64,000 nt of DNA, from assembly GCF_001854245.1 (NCBI RefSeq), contig NZ_CP015381.1:3941001-4005000 (forward strand), written 5' to 3'. Both the position numbers and the translations under genes were made by a program. This DNA is from Desulfococcus multivorans. GTDB lineage: Bacteria > Desulfobacterota > Desulfobacteria > Desulfobacterales > Desulfococcaceae. The notes under the pieces were generated by a model, which made no database searches, was not told the DNA's origin, and saw only the letters and a list, made by a program, of their open reading frames with translations. Below are positions 1 through 8,697 of the stretch, one piece after another (within the stretch, counting starts at the first letter, position 1; the number at the start of each line of letters is the position of its first letter).

Positions 1-13
1 GGCGGAAGCGACC

Positions 14-364
14 ATGGAACCCACCCAATCGGGCAGAATCTTTTCTCCGGCGGTGGACATCTTTGAAACCGACACGGCCATCACCGTCATCGCCGACATC
101 CCCGGGGTGCACCCCGACGATATGGAGATCGACCTCCGGGAGAGCGTCCTGACCCTCTCGGGAAAGATCCGGTCCCCGGATGGTGAAGGCGAACGGAGCG
201 TGATGCGGGAATACGACACCGGCACCTATTTCCGCCAGTTCACGCTGTCGGAGGTCATCGACCAGGCGAGGATCGACGCCAAACTGGCGGACGGCGTCCT
301 CACGGTCAGCCTCCCCAAGGTGGCCAAAGCGACCCCCCGGAAGATCGCCGTGACGGCCGGATAA
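14..364 (+). CDS. Hsp20/alpha-crystallin small heat-shock protein (N-terminus possibly upstream)
   Basis: Small heat-shock protein, an ATP-independent holdase for unfolding cytoplasmic proteins. The 116 residues are almost entirely the alpha-crystallin domain: the first strand begins near residue 13, the family GVL turn is at residues 94-96, and the C-terminal I-x-V motif that docks neighbouring subunits is at 111-113. The frame stays open to the window edge (no stop between base 2 and the ATG), and Hsp20 proteins normally carry 20-40 more N-terminal residues, so this ATG may be internal and the gene truncated by the window. A strong hairpin follows 80 bases downstream. A second Hsp20 lies at 38890. 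Confidence 0.9.
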   Translation: MEPTQSGRIFSPAVDIFETDTAITVIADIPGVHPDDMEIDLRESVLTLSGKIRSPDGEGERSVMREYDTGTYFRQFTLSEVIDQARIDAKLADGVLTVSLPKVAKATPRKIAVTAG

Positions 365-444
365 GGACGGCGGCACAGGATCTGCGGCGCCGGCGCGGGG
401 TTTCCGGCCCAGGGACGGATCTTTTGAACACATCGAACCAACGA

Positions 445-485
445 CACGGGCGGGTCTATCAGATAGACCCGCCCGTGCTGTTTGA
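445..485 (+). terminator. Perfect 15-bp hairpin after hsp20
   Basis: Arms at 445-459 and 463-477 are perfectly complementary around a 3-base loop, followed by a short T-rich stretch (CTGTTTG). It sits between the hsp20 stop and the next same-strand gene, so it probably ends the hsp20 transcript, although the T-tract is weak. A second GC-rich hairpin (GGCGAGGCC and its complement) follows at about 499-523. The rest of 365-609 shows nothing I recognise. Confidence 0.6.
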
Positions 486-609
486 CGTCTTCCGGACGAC
501 GGCGAGGCCGCTCCGGGGCCTCGCCTACCCGCCGGGGTTGCATTCGGTCTTTTGTCATACAATTTAAGGTGTTCAACCGGAAAAGTCAACGGAGTGCAAA
601 GCCAACAAC

Positions 610-2376
610 TTGAAGATACTGCTTATATATCCATATTGCCTCGAACGCCGCCGCGATGAAACAGACGTCAGCGCCGTGCCCATGGGACTCTATTACATCG
701 GCGCCCTCCTCCGTGAGAACGGCTACGATGCGGAGATCCTCAGTTGCCACGGGATGGCCGGCGAACCGGAACGGATCCGGGAGATTCTTCGGGAAAAGGC
801 TCCCCGGGTGATCGGATTTTCGGTCCTCAACGCCAACCGGTGGGGTGCCGTCGAAATCGCCGGGATCGCCAAGGCCCTCGATCCCGGGGTGACCACCGTC
901 GTGGGCGGCGTGGCCGCCACGTTCCTGTGGCAGCATCTCCTCGGCCGTTTTGCGGAGATCGACCTGGCGGTGGCGGGCGAGGGGGAATTCCCCTTCCTGG
1001 AACTCGTAAAGGCCCTGGCGGCGACGGGGAATCGCCCGGGGAAAAAGAGCCTTGCGGAAATCGTCGGCCACATCCCGGGCGTTGCCTTCCGGCGAAGGGG
1101 AACCCCCGTCCTCAATGAAGCCGCGCCGCCCATCCCCGACCTCGATCGTCTGCCGAATCCCGCCCGTCATTTCACCTATCAGCATCTCTCCCTGACCCGG
1201 GGGTGCCCCGGCCGATGCACCTTCTGCGCCTCGCCGCGGCTGTGGGACCGAAAGGTCCGGTTTCACTCGGCCGACTACTTCGTGGATCAGATGTCCCTGC
1301 TCCATGCCCGGGGCGTCGGTTTCTTTTACGTCTCCGATGACACCTTCACCCTGAAAAAGGACCGGGTCATCGCCGTCTGCCGGGAGATTCTCCGGCGGGG
1401 GCTCCGGATCTCCTGGGCCGCCATCTCGCGGGTGGATGCCGTGGACGAGGAGGTGCTCCGGTGGATGCGGCGCGCCGGGTGCGTTCAGATCAGCTACGGC
1501 GTGGAGAGCGGCTCGGAGCGGATTCGGAAACGGCTCGGAAAAAACATCACCCGAGAGCAGATCCAACGGGCCTTTGCCCTGACCACGGCCTTCGGCATCC
1601 TGGCCCGGGCCTATTTCATCTACGGCTGCCCCGGAGAGACGTGGGAAACCCTGGAGGAGACTCAGGCCCTGATCCGGGAGATCAAACCCCTGGCCGCCGT
1701 TTTCTACATCCTCGACATCCTGCCCGGCACCGCCCTCTACGACGAGATCCGGCAGCGCGACGGCATTACCGACGACATCTGGGGTCGGCGTATCGAGGAC
1801 ATTCCTTACTACACCCGGGATCCGGACCTTCCCGAGGCACTGATCCTCGCCTTCGGCCGGTCCCTCAGGGATCATTTCCGCGCACACCTTCCCGGCTTCG
1901 CCGACGCCGCGGCACTCAAGGACGACCCGGCCCTCTATCCCTGTCACGCCGATTTTCTCTCCCGGCTGGCCATGACCTTCTCCCACGGGGATTACGCCGA
2001 CCATCCGGAGGCCCCGGCGACGGCGGAACGGCTCTATGCCAGGGCACTCGGCTATCACCCGGACCATCGGGCCTTTTTGGGCCTCGGCATTCTGCACCAG
2101 CGCAGGCAGCGGTTTTCAGCATCGATCCGGATCCTCGAGGAAGGCATCCGGCATTTCCCGGGAAGCGAGTCGTTGAATCTCGCCGCGGCCGTCGGCCACA
2201 TGAACATGGGCCGGTACAATCAGGCCCTCGCCGTTCTGGAGAAATTCCCCCACAGCAAGGCCGCCGCCGACTACGCCGCCCAATGCCGTCATGCCCTGAA
2301 AAACGCCGCCGACAACAGCATCCGTCCGGAAGAAGATGGAGAGAACCCCCATGAGCCTGTCGACACCGCCCCCTGA
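610..2376 (+). CDS. B12-binding-domain radical SAM protein with C-terminal TPR-like region
   Basis: Predicted cobalamin-dependent radical SAM enzyme of 588 residues. The N-terminal 140 residues look like a B12-binding Rossmann domain (MKILLIYPYC start, a GG pair near 99-100). The radical SAM core follows, with the cluster-binding Cys199-x3-Cys203-x2-Cys206. After about residue 450 the sequence becomes a helical TPR-like region. The start appears to be TTG at 610; a GGAG lies about 15 bases upstream, rather far, so the start is moderately sure. The reaction cannot be read from sequence: relatives include methyltransferases, oxidases and hopanoid or lipid-modifying enzymes. The following acyl-CoA synthetase begins inside its last codons, so the two are translationally coupled. 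Confidence 0.85.
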   Translation: MKILLIYPYCLERRRDETDVSAVPMGLYYIGALLRENGYDAEILSCHGMAGEPERIREILREKAPRVIGFSVLNANRWGAVEIAGIAKALDPGVTTVVGGVAATFLWQHLLGRFAEIDLAVAGEGEFPFLELVKALAATGNRPGKKSLAEIVGHIPGVAFRRRGTPVLNEAAPPIPDLDRLPNPARHFTYQHLSLTRGCPGRCTFCASPRLWDRKVRFHSADYFVDQMSLLHARGVGFFYVSDDTFTLKKDRVIAVCREILRRGLRISWAAISRVDAVDEEVLRWMRRAGCVQISYGVESGSERIRKRLGKNITREQIQRAFALTTAFGILARAYFIYGCPGETWETLEETQALIREIKPLAAVFYILDILPGTALYDEIRQRDGITDDIWGRRIEDIPYYTRDPDLPEALILAFGRSLRDHFRAHLPGFADAAALKDDPALYPCHADFLSRLAMTFSHGDYADHPEAPATAERLYARALGYHPDHRAFLGLGILHQRRQRFSASIRILEEGIRHFPGSESLNLAAAVGHMNMGRYNQALAVLEKFPHSKAAADYAAQCRHALKNAADNSIRPEEDGENPHEPVDTAP

Positions 2377-4813
2377 AAATACAAAAACCCCGCCCATCGA
2401 TTTCGAGGCGATTACCCGGCTGTTTGCCGCCGCCGAAGCGGCGGGACGATATTTCCTGTTCGAATACGAGGTCTACGATCTCCTCCGCGCATCCGGCGCC
2501 GAGACGCCGCCTGCGACCCGCCTCCTGCCGAAGGGATCGCGGCCCTCGGATGCGGATCTCACGGCCCTGCCGGGGGATCGGGTGGTGCTCAAGATCGTCT
2601 CCCCCGCCATCGTCCACAAAAGCGACGTAGGCGGGGTGAGGATCGTACCCAACACCCCCGAAAAGGTCCGGTCGGCATGGCGCCGCATGATGTCCGAAGT
2701 CCCCGAGGCCTATGCCGCCGTGATGGAGCGAAATCCGACCCTTGCCGTCGCGGACTATCTCGGCCTCGAGGGGGAGCGGCTCCGGCAGGCCGTCTCCCGG
2801 GATATCAAGGGCGTGTTGATGGCGCGGTTCATGCCGCCGGACTCGGAGGCCTTCGGCAATGAGATGATCGTGGGCATCCGGTTCACCCGCGAATTCGGTA
2901 TGATCATCAGCGCCGGACTGGGCGGCACCGACACCGAGCTTTACGCCGAGCGTTTCCGGAAAGGGCAGGCCGTCGTGGCCGCGGCAACGGCCCTGACCGA
3001 CGGCGAGGCCTTTTTCGATCTGTTCCGAGGCACCATCAGCTACCGGAAACTGGCCGGGCTGACCCGGGGACAGCGGCGCATCGTCACCGACGAACAGCTC
3101 GTCGAGTGTTTCGCCGCCTTCATCGCCATGGCCAACCACTATTCCCCGGTCAACCCGACGGCCCCCTACGTCATCGACACGCTGGAAATCAACCCCTTCG
3201 CCTTTACCGATTATCTCATGGTGCCCCTGGACGGGCTGTGCCGATTCTCCCGACCCGGGACCCGCTCCGTGCCAAGGCCCTACTGGAAGATCCGCCGTCT
3301 GCTCCGCCCCGGGATCATCGCCCTCATCGGGGTGTCGGCCTCCCGGGTCAACTTCGGACGGATCATCCTGAACAATATCCTGGCCGCCGGGTTTCCCGCC
3401 GACCGGATCCGTATCATCCGGCCGGGGATCACGGTTCTGGAGGGGGTCCGGTGCGTTCCCGACATCGGGGCACTGGACGTGAAGCCGGATCTTCTGGTCA
3501 TCGCCGTGGGATCCGATCAGGTGCCGGACCTGGTGGACTTGATCATCGAAAGGGATGCGGCCCACACGGTCATGCTCATCCCGGGGGGGCTGGGAGAGAC
3601 CCGGGAGAGCGTTCAGCGGGCCGAGCAGGTGACGGCAGCCGTCCAACGCGCCCATCGATCGCCTTCAGGCGGACCGATCTTCCTGGGGGGCAACTGCCTG
3701 GGGGTCGTCTCCCACCCCGGCCGCTACGACACGCTCTTCATCCCCGACGCGAAGCTTTCAAGGCGGTGGGAGGTCCGGAAGCGCAACGCCGCCTTCGTGA
3801 GCCAGAGCGGCGCCTTCATGATCACGCGGCTCAGCAAGCGGCCGGAGCTGGATCCCGCCTACATGATCTCCGTGGGCAACCAGAACGATCTGACCCTGGG
3901 AGACATGATGCACTATCTCAAAACCGACCCCGACATCGACGTCATCGCCGTCTATGCCGAGGGCTTCAAGGACCTGGACGGCCTCGACTTCACCCGGGCG
4001 CTGCGGGAGGCGGTGGCGTCGGGCAAGGACGTCATCCTCTACAAGGCCGGCCGCACGCCCGAGGGCAAATCCGCCACGTCGGGCCACACCGCGTCTCTGG
4101 CCGGGGACTACATGGTCTGCGAATCCTGCATCCGCCAGGCAGGAGGCATCCCGGCTCAGACCTTTCCCCAGTTCGAGGATCTCCTGATGCTCGCCCAGCG
4201 CCTTCACGGAAAACGCATCAACGGCAACCGTCTGGCGGCCCTGAGCGGCGCCGGCTTCGAGGCCGTGGGCATGGCCGACAACATCCAGTCGGACGACTAC
4301 GCCATGACGCTGGCGCGCTTCACCCCGGTCACCGTGGACAGGATGGCCGCCCTTCTTACGGCAAAGGGTCTCGACCGGCTGGTGGAGGTGGGCAACCCTA
4401 TGGACATCAACCCAGGCGCCGACGACGAGGCCCACATCCTGGCGGTCCGGCATCTGGCCGAGGATCCGAACGTGGATGCGGTGGTCGTGGGCCTCGACCC
4501 CCTGTCGCCGGCCATGCGGACCCTCGCCACCTGCGAAAGCGGCCGGTACAATTTCGACGCTCCCGGGAGCATCGCCTTTGAACTGCCCCGGCAGGTGGAC
4601 GCCCTGGACAAGCCGGTGGTGGGGGTGGTGGATGCCGGACGCCTCTATGACCCGCTGGTGGATGCCCTCGTGGAAAAGGGCATGGCCGTCTTTCGATCCT
4701 CGGATCGGGCGGTCCGGGCCCTGGCCCTCTACATCGAGGGCCGGCTCACCGCCGAACGGATCCGGCACGGCGCTCTTCGACCCGGCAGGGACAAGCCCGA
4801 TCCCGTCATTTGA
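2351..4813 (+). CDS. ADP-forming acetate/acyl-CoA synthetase, fused beta-alpha subunits
   Basis: Interconverts acyl-CoA, ADP and phosphate with free acid, CoA and ATP, giving substrate-level ATP or activating organic acids. About 820 residues: an ATP-grasp (beta-type) domain fills the first 300, then a CoA-binding Rossmann domain begins near residue 310 (IIALIGVSASR), followed by succinyl-CoA-ligase-like domains. The conserved SGHTASLAG segment holds the His (about residue 579) expected to carry phosphate. The domain order is beta then alpha, the reverse of Pat/YfiQ-type fusions, and no acetyltransferase domain is present. An ATG at 2336 is in frame, but GGAGA lies 8 bases before the ATG at 2351, so 2351 is preferred. 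The 3' end overlaps the convergent regulator by 8 bases. Confidence 0.85.
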   Translation: MSLSTPPPENTKTPPIDFEAITRLFAAAEAAGRYFLFEYEVYDLLRASGAETPPATRLLPKGSRPSDADLTALPGDRVVLKIVSPAIVHKSDVGGVRIVPNTPEKVRSAWRRMMSEVPEAYAAVMERNPTLAVADYLGLEGERLRQAVSRDIKGVLMARFMPPDSEAFGNEMIVGIRFTREFGMIISAGLGGTDTELYAERFRKGQAVVAAATALTDGEAFFDLFRGTISYRKLAGLTRGQRRIVTDEQLVECFAAFIAMANHYSPVNPTAPYVIDTLEINPFAFTDYLMVPLDGLCRFSRPGTRSVPRPYWKIRRLLRPGIIALIGVSASRVNFGRIILNNILAAGFPADRIRIIRPGITVLEGVRCVPDIGALDVKPDLLVIAVGSDQVPDLVDLIIERDAAHTVMLIPGGLGETRESVQRAEQVTAAVQRAHRSPSGGPIFLGGNCLGVVSHPGRYDTLFIPDAKLSRRWEVRKRNAAFVSQSGAFMITRLSKRPELDPAYMISVGNQNDLTLGDMMHYLKTDPDIDVIAVYAEGFKDLDGLDFTRALREAVASGKDVILYKAGRTPEGKSATSGHTASLAGDYMVCESCIRQAGGIPAQTFPQFEDLLMLAQRLHGKRINGNRLAALSGAGFEAVGMADNIQSDDYAMTLARFTPVTVDRMAALLTAKGLDRLVEVGNPMDINPGADDEAHILAVRHLAEDPNVDAVVVGLDPLSPAMRTLATCESGRYNFDAPGSIAFELPRQVDALDKPVVGVVDAGRLYDPLVDALVEKGMAVFRSSDRAVRALALYIEGRLTAERIRHGALRPGRDKPDPVI

Positions 4814-6197
4814 TCTTTCGCTCGAAGCGAATCTGGTAGCGCTTCATCCAGTGCCACACGGTGACCCGGGAAACGCCCAGAATCCGGGCGGCCTCGGATT
4901 GGTTCCCATCGGCCGCCTCCAGGGCCTGGACGAGCCGACGCCGTTTTGCCTGCGCTTCCTCAAGGGGATGGGGCGCCGCTTCCGGAGGCCCCGGAGCAGG
5001 GGAGGTGCCGCCCCCGAAAAGGGCGGGCGGAAAGTGCCGGGGCAGGATCACATCGTCCCGGCAGGAGACAAAGGCGAACTCGAAGGCGCTTTTCATCTCC
5101 CTCACGTTGCCCGGCCAGGGATATGCCGCCAACAGCCGCATGGCCTCCCGGGATATGCCTTCGATCTTTTTCCCGCTCTTGAGCCGGATCCGCCGGAAGA
5201 AATGATCGGCCAGGAGGGAAATGTCGCCCGGCCGCTCGCGCAACGGCGGGATGTGAATGGGAATCACGTTGATGCGGTAGAAGAGGTCCTCCCGGAACGC
5301 GCCTTCCCGAACCATCTCCGTGAGATTCCGGTTGGTGGCCGACAGAATGCGGACGTTGATGGGAATGGGGGTATGGTCGCCCACCCGCTCCACCACCTTC
5401 TCCTCGAGCACCCGAAGCAGCTTGACCTGAACCGAGAGGGGGATGTCGCCGATCTCGTCGAGGAAGATATCTCCGCCCCCCGCCGCCGCGAACCGCCCCT
5501 CCCGACTCCGGTAGGCGCCCGTGAAGGCGCCCTTGACGTGCCCGAACAGCTCGCTCTCCAGAAGGGCGGGGTTGAGTGAGGCACAGTTGACCTTCACAAA
5601 GGGGCGCCTGTCGTCTCCCCGGATGTCGTGGATGGCCTTGGCGGCGAGCTCCTTTCCGGTGCCGCTCTCGCCGAGGATGATCACCGGCGCCTCGGAGCGG
5701 GCCGCATTGGCGATGAGATCGAAGACCCGCTGCATGGGGGCCGAGGTCCCCAGGATCCCGTGAAACCCGTCCTCCTGACGGAGTTCCCGGCGGAAGGCTT
5801 CTATCTGGGTATCCTTTTCGACAAGCTCCGAGACGTCGGTCATGGTCTCCACCGCCCCCAGAACCACGCCGTCGCGGTCCCGGAGCAGAGAGGCGTTTTT
5901 GAGCACATGAACCGGCCGGCCGTCCTTTCGGCTGAAGGTGCAGCGCCGCATGTTCATGGCACCGGTTCTGAAGAGCACGCACCAGTGATCCCCCTTTCTT
6001 TCCCGGGCGATTTCACAGGTGTCGCAGTTCAGAAACGAACACGGCTTCCCCACGATCTCCGCCTTTTCATAGCCGGTCATCCGCACCATCCCCCGATTGA
6101 CGGAAACGATGGTCCCGTCCTTGTCCACGATCATGACCCCGTCCTGGATGGTGTCGACGACCGTTTTCCAATAATTGTTCATCTCCGTTTCAAACAC
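4806..6197 (-). CDS. Sigma-54-dependent transcriptional activator with PAS sensor
   Basis: One-component enhancer-binding protein of 463 residues. An N-terminal PAS domain (about 10-125) carries an unusual set of cysteines (53, 58, 61, 73, 86), suggesting a redox, metal or sulfur sensor. The AAA+ domain has Walker A GESGTGKE (176-183), a complete GAFTGA loop (223-228) for sigma-54 contact and Walker B DIFLDE (243-248). A Fis-type helix-turn-helix ends the protein (NQSEAARILGVSRVTV). The start is GTG at 6197 because AGGAG lies 5-6 bases upstream; an in-frame ATG at 6182 is less likely. It is divergent from a sigma-54 promoter at 6350 and from the sulfur-related pair it probably controls. Confidence 0.92.
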   Translation of the reverse strand: MFETEMNNYWKTVVDTIQDGVMIVDKDGTIVSVNRGMVRMTGYEKAEIVGKPCSFLNCDTCEIARERKGDHWCVLFRTGAMNMRRCTFSRKDGRPVHVLKNASLLRDRDGVVLGAVETMTDVSELVEKDTQIEAFRRELRQEDGFHGILGTSAPMQRVFDLIANAARSEAPVIILGESGTGKELAAKAIHDIRGDDRRPFVKVNCASLNPALLESELFGHVKGAFTGAYRSREGRFAAAGGGDIFLDEIGDIPLSVQVKLLRVLEEKVVERVGDHTPIPINVRILSATNRNLTEMVREGAFREDLFYRINVIPIHIPPLRERPGDISLLADHFFRRIRLKSGKKIEGISREAMRLLAAYPWPGNVREMKSAFEFAFVSCRDDVILPRHFPPALFGGGTSPAPGPPEAAPHPLEEAQAKRRRLVQALEAADGNQSEAARILGVSRVTVWHWMKRYQIRFERKIK

Positions 6198-6207
6198 GAC
6201 CGCTCCT

Positions 6208-6253
6208 GTTAACCTTTAACGAATGTTAAAAATCGATCATTAACGAATTTAAC
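6208..6253. promoter_or_regulatory. Tandem operator-like repeats upstream of the sigma-54 promoter
   Basis: TTTAACGAATGTTAAA at 6215-6230 is a dyad with perfect 6-base arms around GAAT. The core TTAACGAAT recurs at 6240-6248, 24 bases downstream, and a GTTAAC palindrome lies at 6208-6213. The sites are about 100-140 bases upstream of the -24/-12 promoter and just upstream of the regulator's own start, the usual place for enhancer sites of a sigma-54 activator. Binding by that activator is inferred. Confidence 0.6.
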
Positions 6254-6349
6254 ACATCCGGCCGCCAACGTCCAGTGTCAAGGAACGACATCGCCCGTGC
6301 CTTTCGGCTAATGGGGATGCGGGAGCGCCCCATGAAAAATACGCGATGC

Positions 6350-6365
6350 TGGCATTTAAATTGCT
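6350..6365 (+). promoter_or_regulatory. Sigma-54 (-24/-12) promoter
   Basis: TGGCAT at 6350-6355 and TTGCT at 6361-6365 match the RpoN consensus, with exactly ten bases between the -24 GG (6351-6352) and the -12 GC (6363-6364). It points toward the TusA-like/CoA-disulfide reductase pair. The predicted leader of about 100 bases contains a bulged hairpin: CCCCGGATGTCG at 6390-6401 pairs with CGACA (6421-6425) and TCCGGGG (6432-6438). Confidence 0.8.
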
Positions 6366-6478
6366 ATGCTCTACAGTCGAAATGCGAAACCCCGGATGTC
6401 GCCACTGCATACCGCGTTCACGACATCGTGGTCCGGGGATCACCCATTATCCGATGAATTCAAAGACAGAGAGGCGTC

Positions 6479-6787
6479 ATGGAACGGCCGCCCGATTACA
6501 TCATCGATGTCAAGGGGATCTTCTCCCCGTTTACCCTCCTGAAAATCAGCCGGGTCTTCAAGGGTATGGCGCCAGGCGATACCCTTGAAATCCGGGAGTG
6601 CGATCCCGAAACCCGTTCCGATCTCCTTCGGATCCTGCCTCCGGAAACCCGTCGTCTGGGCATCGACGACGCCGGCGGCGAAGGCGCGGCCGCCCGCTGC
6701 CGGATTCGGGTGTCCAAGACCGCCGTTCCGGAGCGGACGCCCCCTGTTGAACACCCAACCCCAAGCCAGAAAGGACCCATCAGATGA
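6479..6787 (+). CDS. TusA/SirA-like sulfur-carrier-fold protein lacking the active-site cysteine
   Basis: Small 102-residue protein. Residues 7-40 follow the TusA pattern: D-x-x-G near 10-13, then the helix entry, then PGDTLEI at 32-38. TusA proteins use a CPxP motif whose Cys carries persulfide; here the corresponding position is Ser16-Pro17 (SPFTLLK), so it probably cannot act as a sulfur carrier by itself. The 40-residue tail is proline-rich and low-complexity. The stop overlaps the next gene's ATG by 4 bases (ATGA), coupling it to the disulfide reductase. It may be a scaffold or regulatory subunit for that enzyme; the family call rests on a short motif. Confidence 0.6.
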   Translation: MERPPDYIIDVKGIFSPFTLLKISRVFKGMAPGDTLEIRECDPETRSDLLRILPPETRRLGIDDAGGEGAAARCRIRVSKTAVPERTPPVEHPTPSQKGPIR

Positions 6788-8481
6788 CATCACCGTTAAA
6801 CGTCGTTGTGATCGGCGGCGTCGCCGCCGGCCCCAAGACCGCCGCCCGGCTGAAACGAATCATGCCTGAAGCCCGCGTAACCCTCATCGACAAGGACCGA
6901 ATCGTCTCCTACGGGGCCTGCGGCCTGCCCTACTATGTGGAGGGCCTCTTCGACGACATCAACACCCTCATGGAGACCCCTGTCGGCGTGGCCCGGACCC
7001 CGGTCTTCTTCGACAAGGTCAAGGGATTCTCGGTGAGAACCCGCACCGAAGCCCTTGCCATCGATCGGAAGAACAGGCAGGTCCGGGTCCGCAACCTGGA
7101 TTCGGGTGAGGAGGCCGATCTGCCCTATGACAAGCTGGTGATCGCCACCGGCGGCTATCCGTTCAGGCCGCCGATTCCCGGAGTGGACCTCAAAAACGTC
7201 TGGTTCATGACCCATCCCGACGACGCCCGCACTTTGGTGGAGGAGATCCAGGCCCAGGGGCTGAAAAAAGCGGTGATGGTGGGTGCGGGCTTCATCGGCA
7301 TCGAGATGGCCGAAGCCCTCAAGCACCGGGGCCTCGACGTCACGGTGGTGGAGATGGTGGATCAGATCATGCCCGGCATCCTGGACAAGGATGTGGCGAC
7401 CTTCGCGGCCAAGCATCTCCGGGCCAAAGGCGTCAAACTGGTACTGGGCGAACGGGTCACCGCCATCGAAGGGGACACCCGGGCCGCCGCCGTCAAGACC
7501 GACCGGCAGAAGATCGACGCCGATCTCGTGGTCATCGCCGTGGGCACCCGCCCCAACGACCGTCTGGCCCGGGCCGCCGACCTCGACTGCATGGCCCGGG
7601 GGGGCATCATCATCAATGAATACTGCCAGACCAGCGATCCGAATATCTACGCGGGGGGCGACTGCGTGGTCAACCGGTATGCCGGGAAGATCGCCGGAAG
7701 CCGTCTCTTCGTGGCCCTGGGCTCCACGGCCAACAAGCACGGCCGGATCATCGCCAACCACATCGCCGGAAAGGCCACGCCCTTTTCCGGCATCACCTGC
7801 ACCGGCATCGTCCGCGCCTTCGATTTCACCCTTGGTCGGACCGGTCTCAGCGAGCAGCAGGCCCGCAACCTGAACATGGAGATCGAGACCGTCACCTGGT
7901 CGGGCCCGGACATGCCCCACTACATGCCCGGCAGCGGCCCCTTCATCATCAAGATGATCGCCTCCAAACGGGATCGTAAGCTGCTGGGGGTCCAGGTGGC
8001 CGGCATGGGCAACGGGGCCAAACGGATCGACGTATCAGCCGCGGTCATTCTCCTGGGCGGCACCCTCGACGACGTGAGCGACGTCGATTTCGGCTACGCC
8101 CCGCCCTACAGTCCGCCCATCGATCCCCTGGCCACCTGCGCCCACGTGCTCACCAACAAACTGGACGGCCTGGCCAGGGGAATCTCGGCCTTTGAGGCCA
8201 AGGCGATCATCGACCGGGGCGACGCCCTGCTTCTCGATGTCCGCACACCCCAGGAATTCGCAACAGTGCAGCTCCCCTACGACGTCGTCCACATCCCCCT
8301 GGGGGCCCTCAGGGAAAAATCGGCGGAACTGCCCCGCGACCGGGACATCCTCGCCTTCTGCAAGGTGAGCATGCGGGGATACGAAGCCCAGCTGATCCTC
8401 AACGCCGCGGGGTTCGACCGGGTCCGGTTCATCGAGGGCGGCATCATCGGATGGCCCTTTGAGGTGCGAAACCTGTCCTGA
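6784..8481 (+). CDS. CoA-disulfide/polysulfide reductase with C-terminal rhodanese domain
   Basis: Flavoprotein of the pyridine nucleotide-disulfide oxidoreductase family fused to a rhodanese (CoADR-RHD/Npsr type), expected to reduce CoA-persulfide, polysulfide or CoA disulfide with NAD(P)H. An FAD-binding GGVAAG lies at 11-16, the single redox Cys46 in SYGACGLPYY, and a second nucleotide-binding segment VGAGFIGIE near 161-170. After about residue 450 a rhodanese domain carries the active-site loop Cys526-KVSMRG. The 565-residue length fits the fused family. It sits in a sigma-54-driven unit beside a TusA-like protein, consistent with sulfane-sulfur metabolism in a sulfur-reducing relative. 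Confidence 0.9.
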   Translation: MTSPLNVVVIGGVAAGPKTAARLKRIMPEARVTLIDKDRIVSYGACGLPYYVEGLFDDINTLMETPVGVARTPVFFDKVKGFSVRTRTEALAIDRKNRQVRVRNLDSGEEADLPYDKLVIATGGYPFRPPIPGVDLKNVWFMTHPDDARTLVEEIQAQGLKKAVMVGAGFIGIEMAEALKHRGLDVTVVEMVDQIMPGILDKDVATFAAKHLRAKGVKLVLGERVTAIEGDTRAAAVKTDRQKIDADLVVIAVGTRPNDRLARAADLDCMARGGIIINEYCQTSDPNIYAGGDCVVNRYAGKIAGSRLFVALGSTANKHGRIIANHIAGKATPFSGITCTGIVRAFDFTLGRTGLSEQQARNLNMEIETVTWSGPDMPHYMPGSGPFIIKMIASKRDRKLLGVQVAGMGNGAKRIDVSAAVILLGGTLDDVSDVDFGYAPPYSPPIDPLATCAHVLTNKLDGLARGISAFEAKAIIDRGDALLLDVRTPQEFATVQLPYDVVHIPLGALREKSAELPRDRDILAFCKVSMRGYEAQLILNAAGFDRVRFIEGGIIGWPFEVRNLS

Positions 8482-8506
8482 TCACTCCCGCCGCAACGAA
8501 GGACGT

Positions 8507-8530
8507 CCGGGCGGTCCCGGATAATTTTTT
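8507..8530 (+). terminator. Rho-independent terminator after the disulfide reductase
   Basis: CCGGG (8507-8511) and CCCGG (8516-8520) form a short GC stem, followed by ATAATTTTTT. A second hairpin, GGAGACGGG at 8534-8542 with CCCGTCTCC at 8550-8558, follows directly and has no T-tract. Together they separate the reductase unit from the gene at 8698. Confidence 0.55.
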
Positions 8531-8697
8531 GTCGGAGACGGGGCGGCATCCCGTCTCCGGACGCCCCCTCTGGAGACGGAACCCGTTTTTCTCCTTGTAT
8601 ATTTTTCTCCGCCGTGGTATCGGAAATCGATTTTTCTTTTCCGGATAAAACCACATGAAGAATTGATGCATTCCTGTTTTGAAAGGAGAACGTAGAA

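Noticed and set aside
538-563. TTGCAT and TACAAT as a promoter for the radical SAM gene
   Set aside because: The spacer is only 14 bases, too short for a convincing sigma-70 promoter.
586-3655. Two long minus-strand open frames opposite the radical SAM and acyl-CoA synthetase genes
   Set aside because: Overlap well-supported genes over their whole length and have Gly/Pro/Arg-rich compositions without domains.
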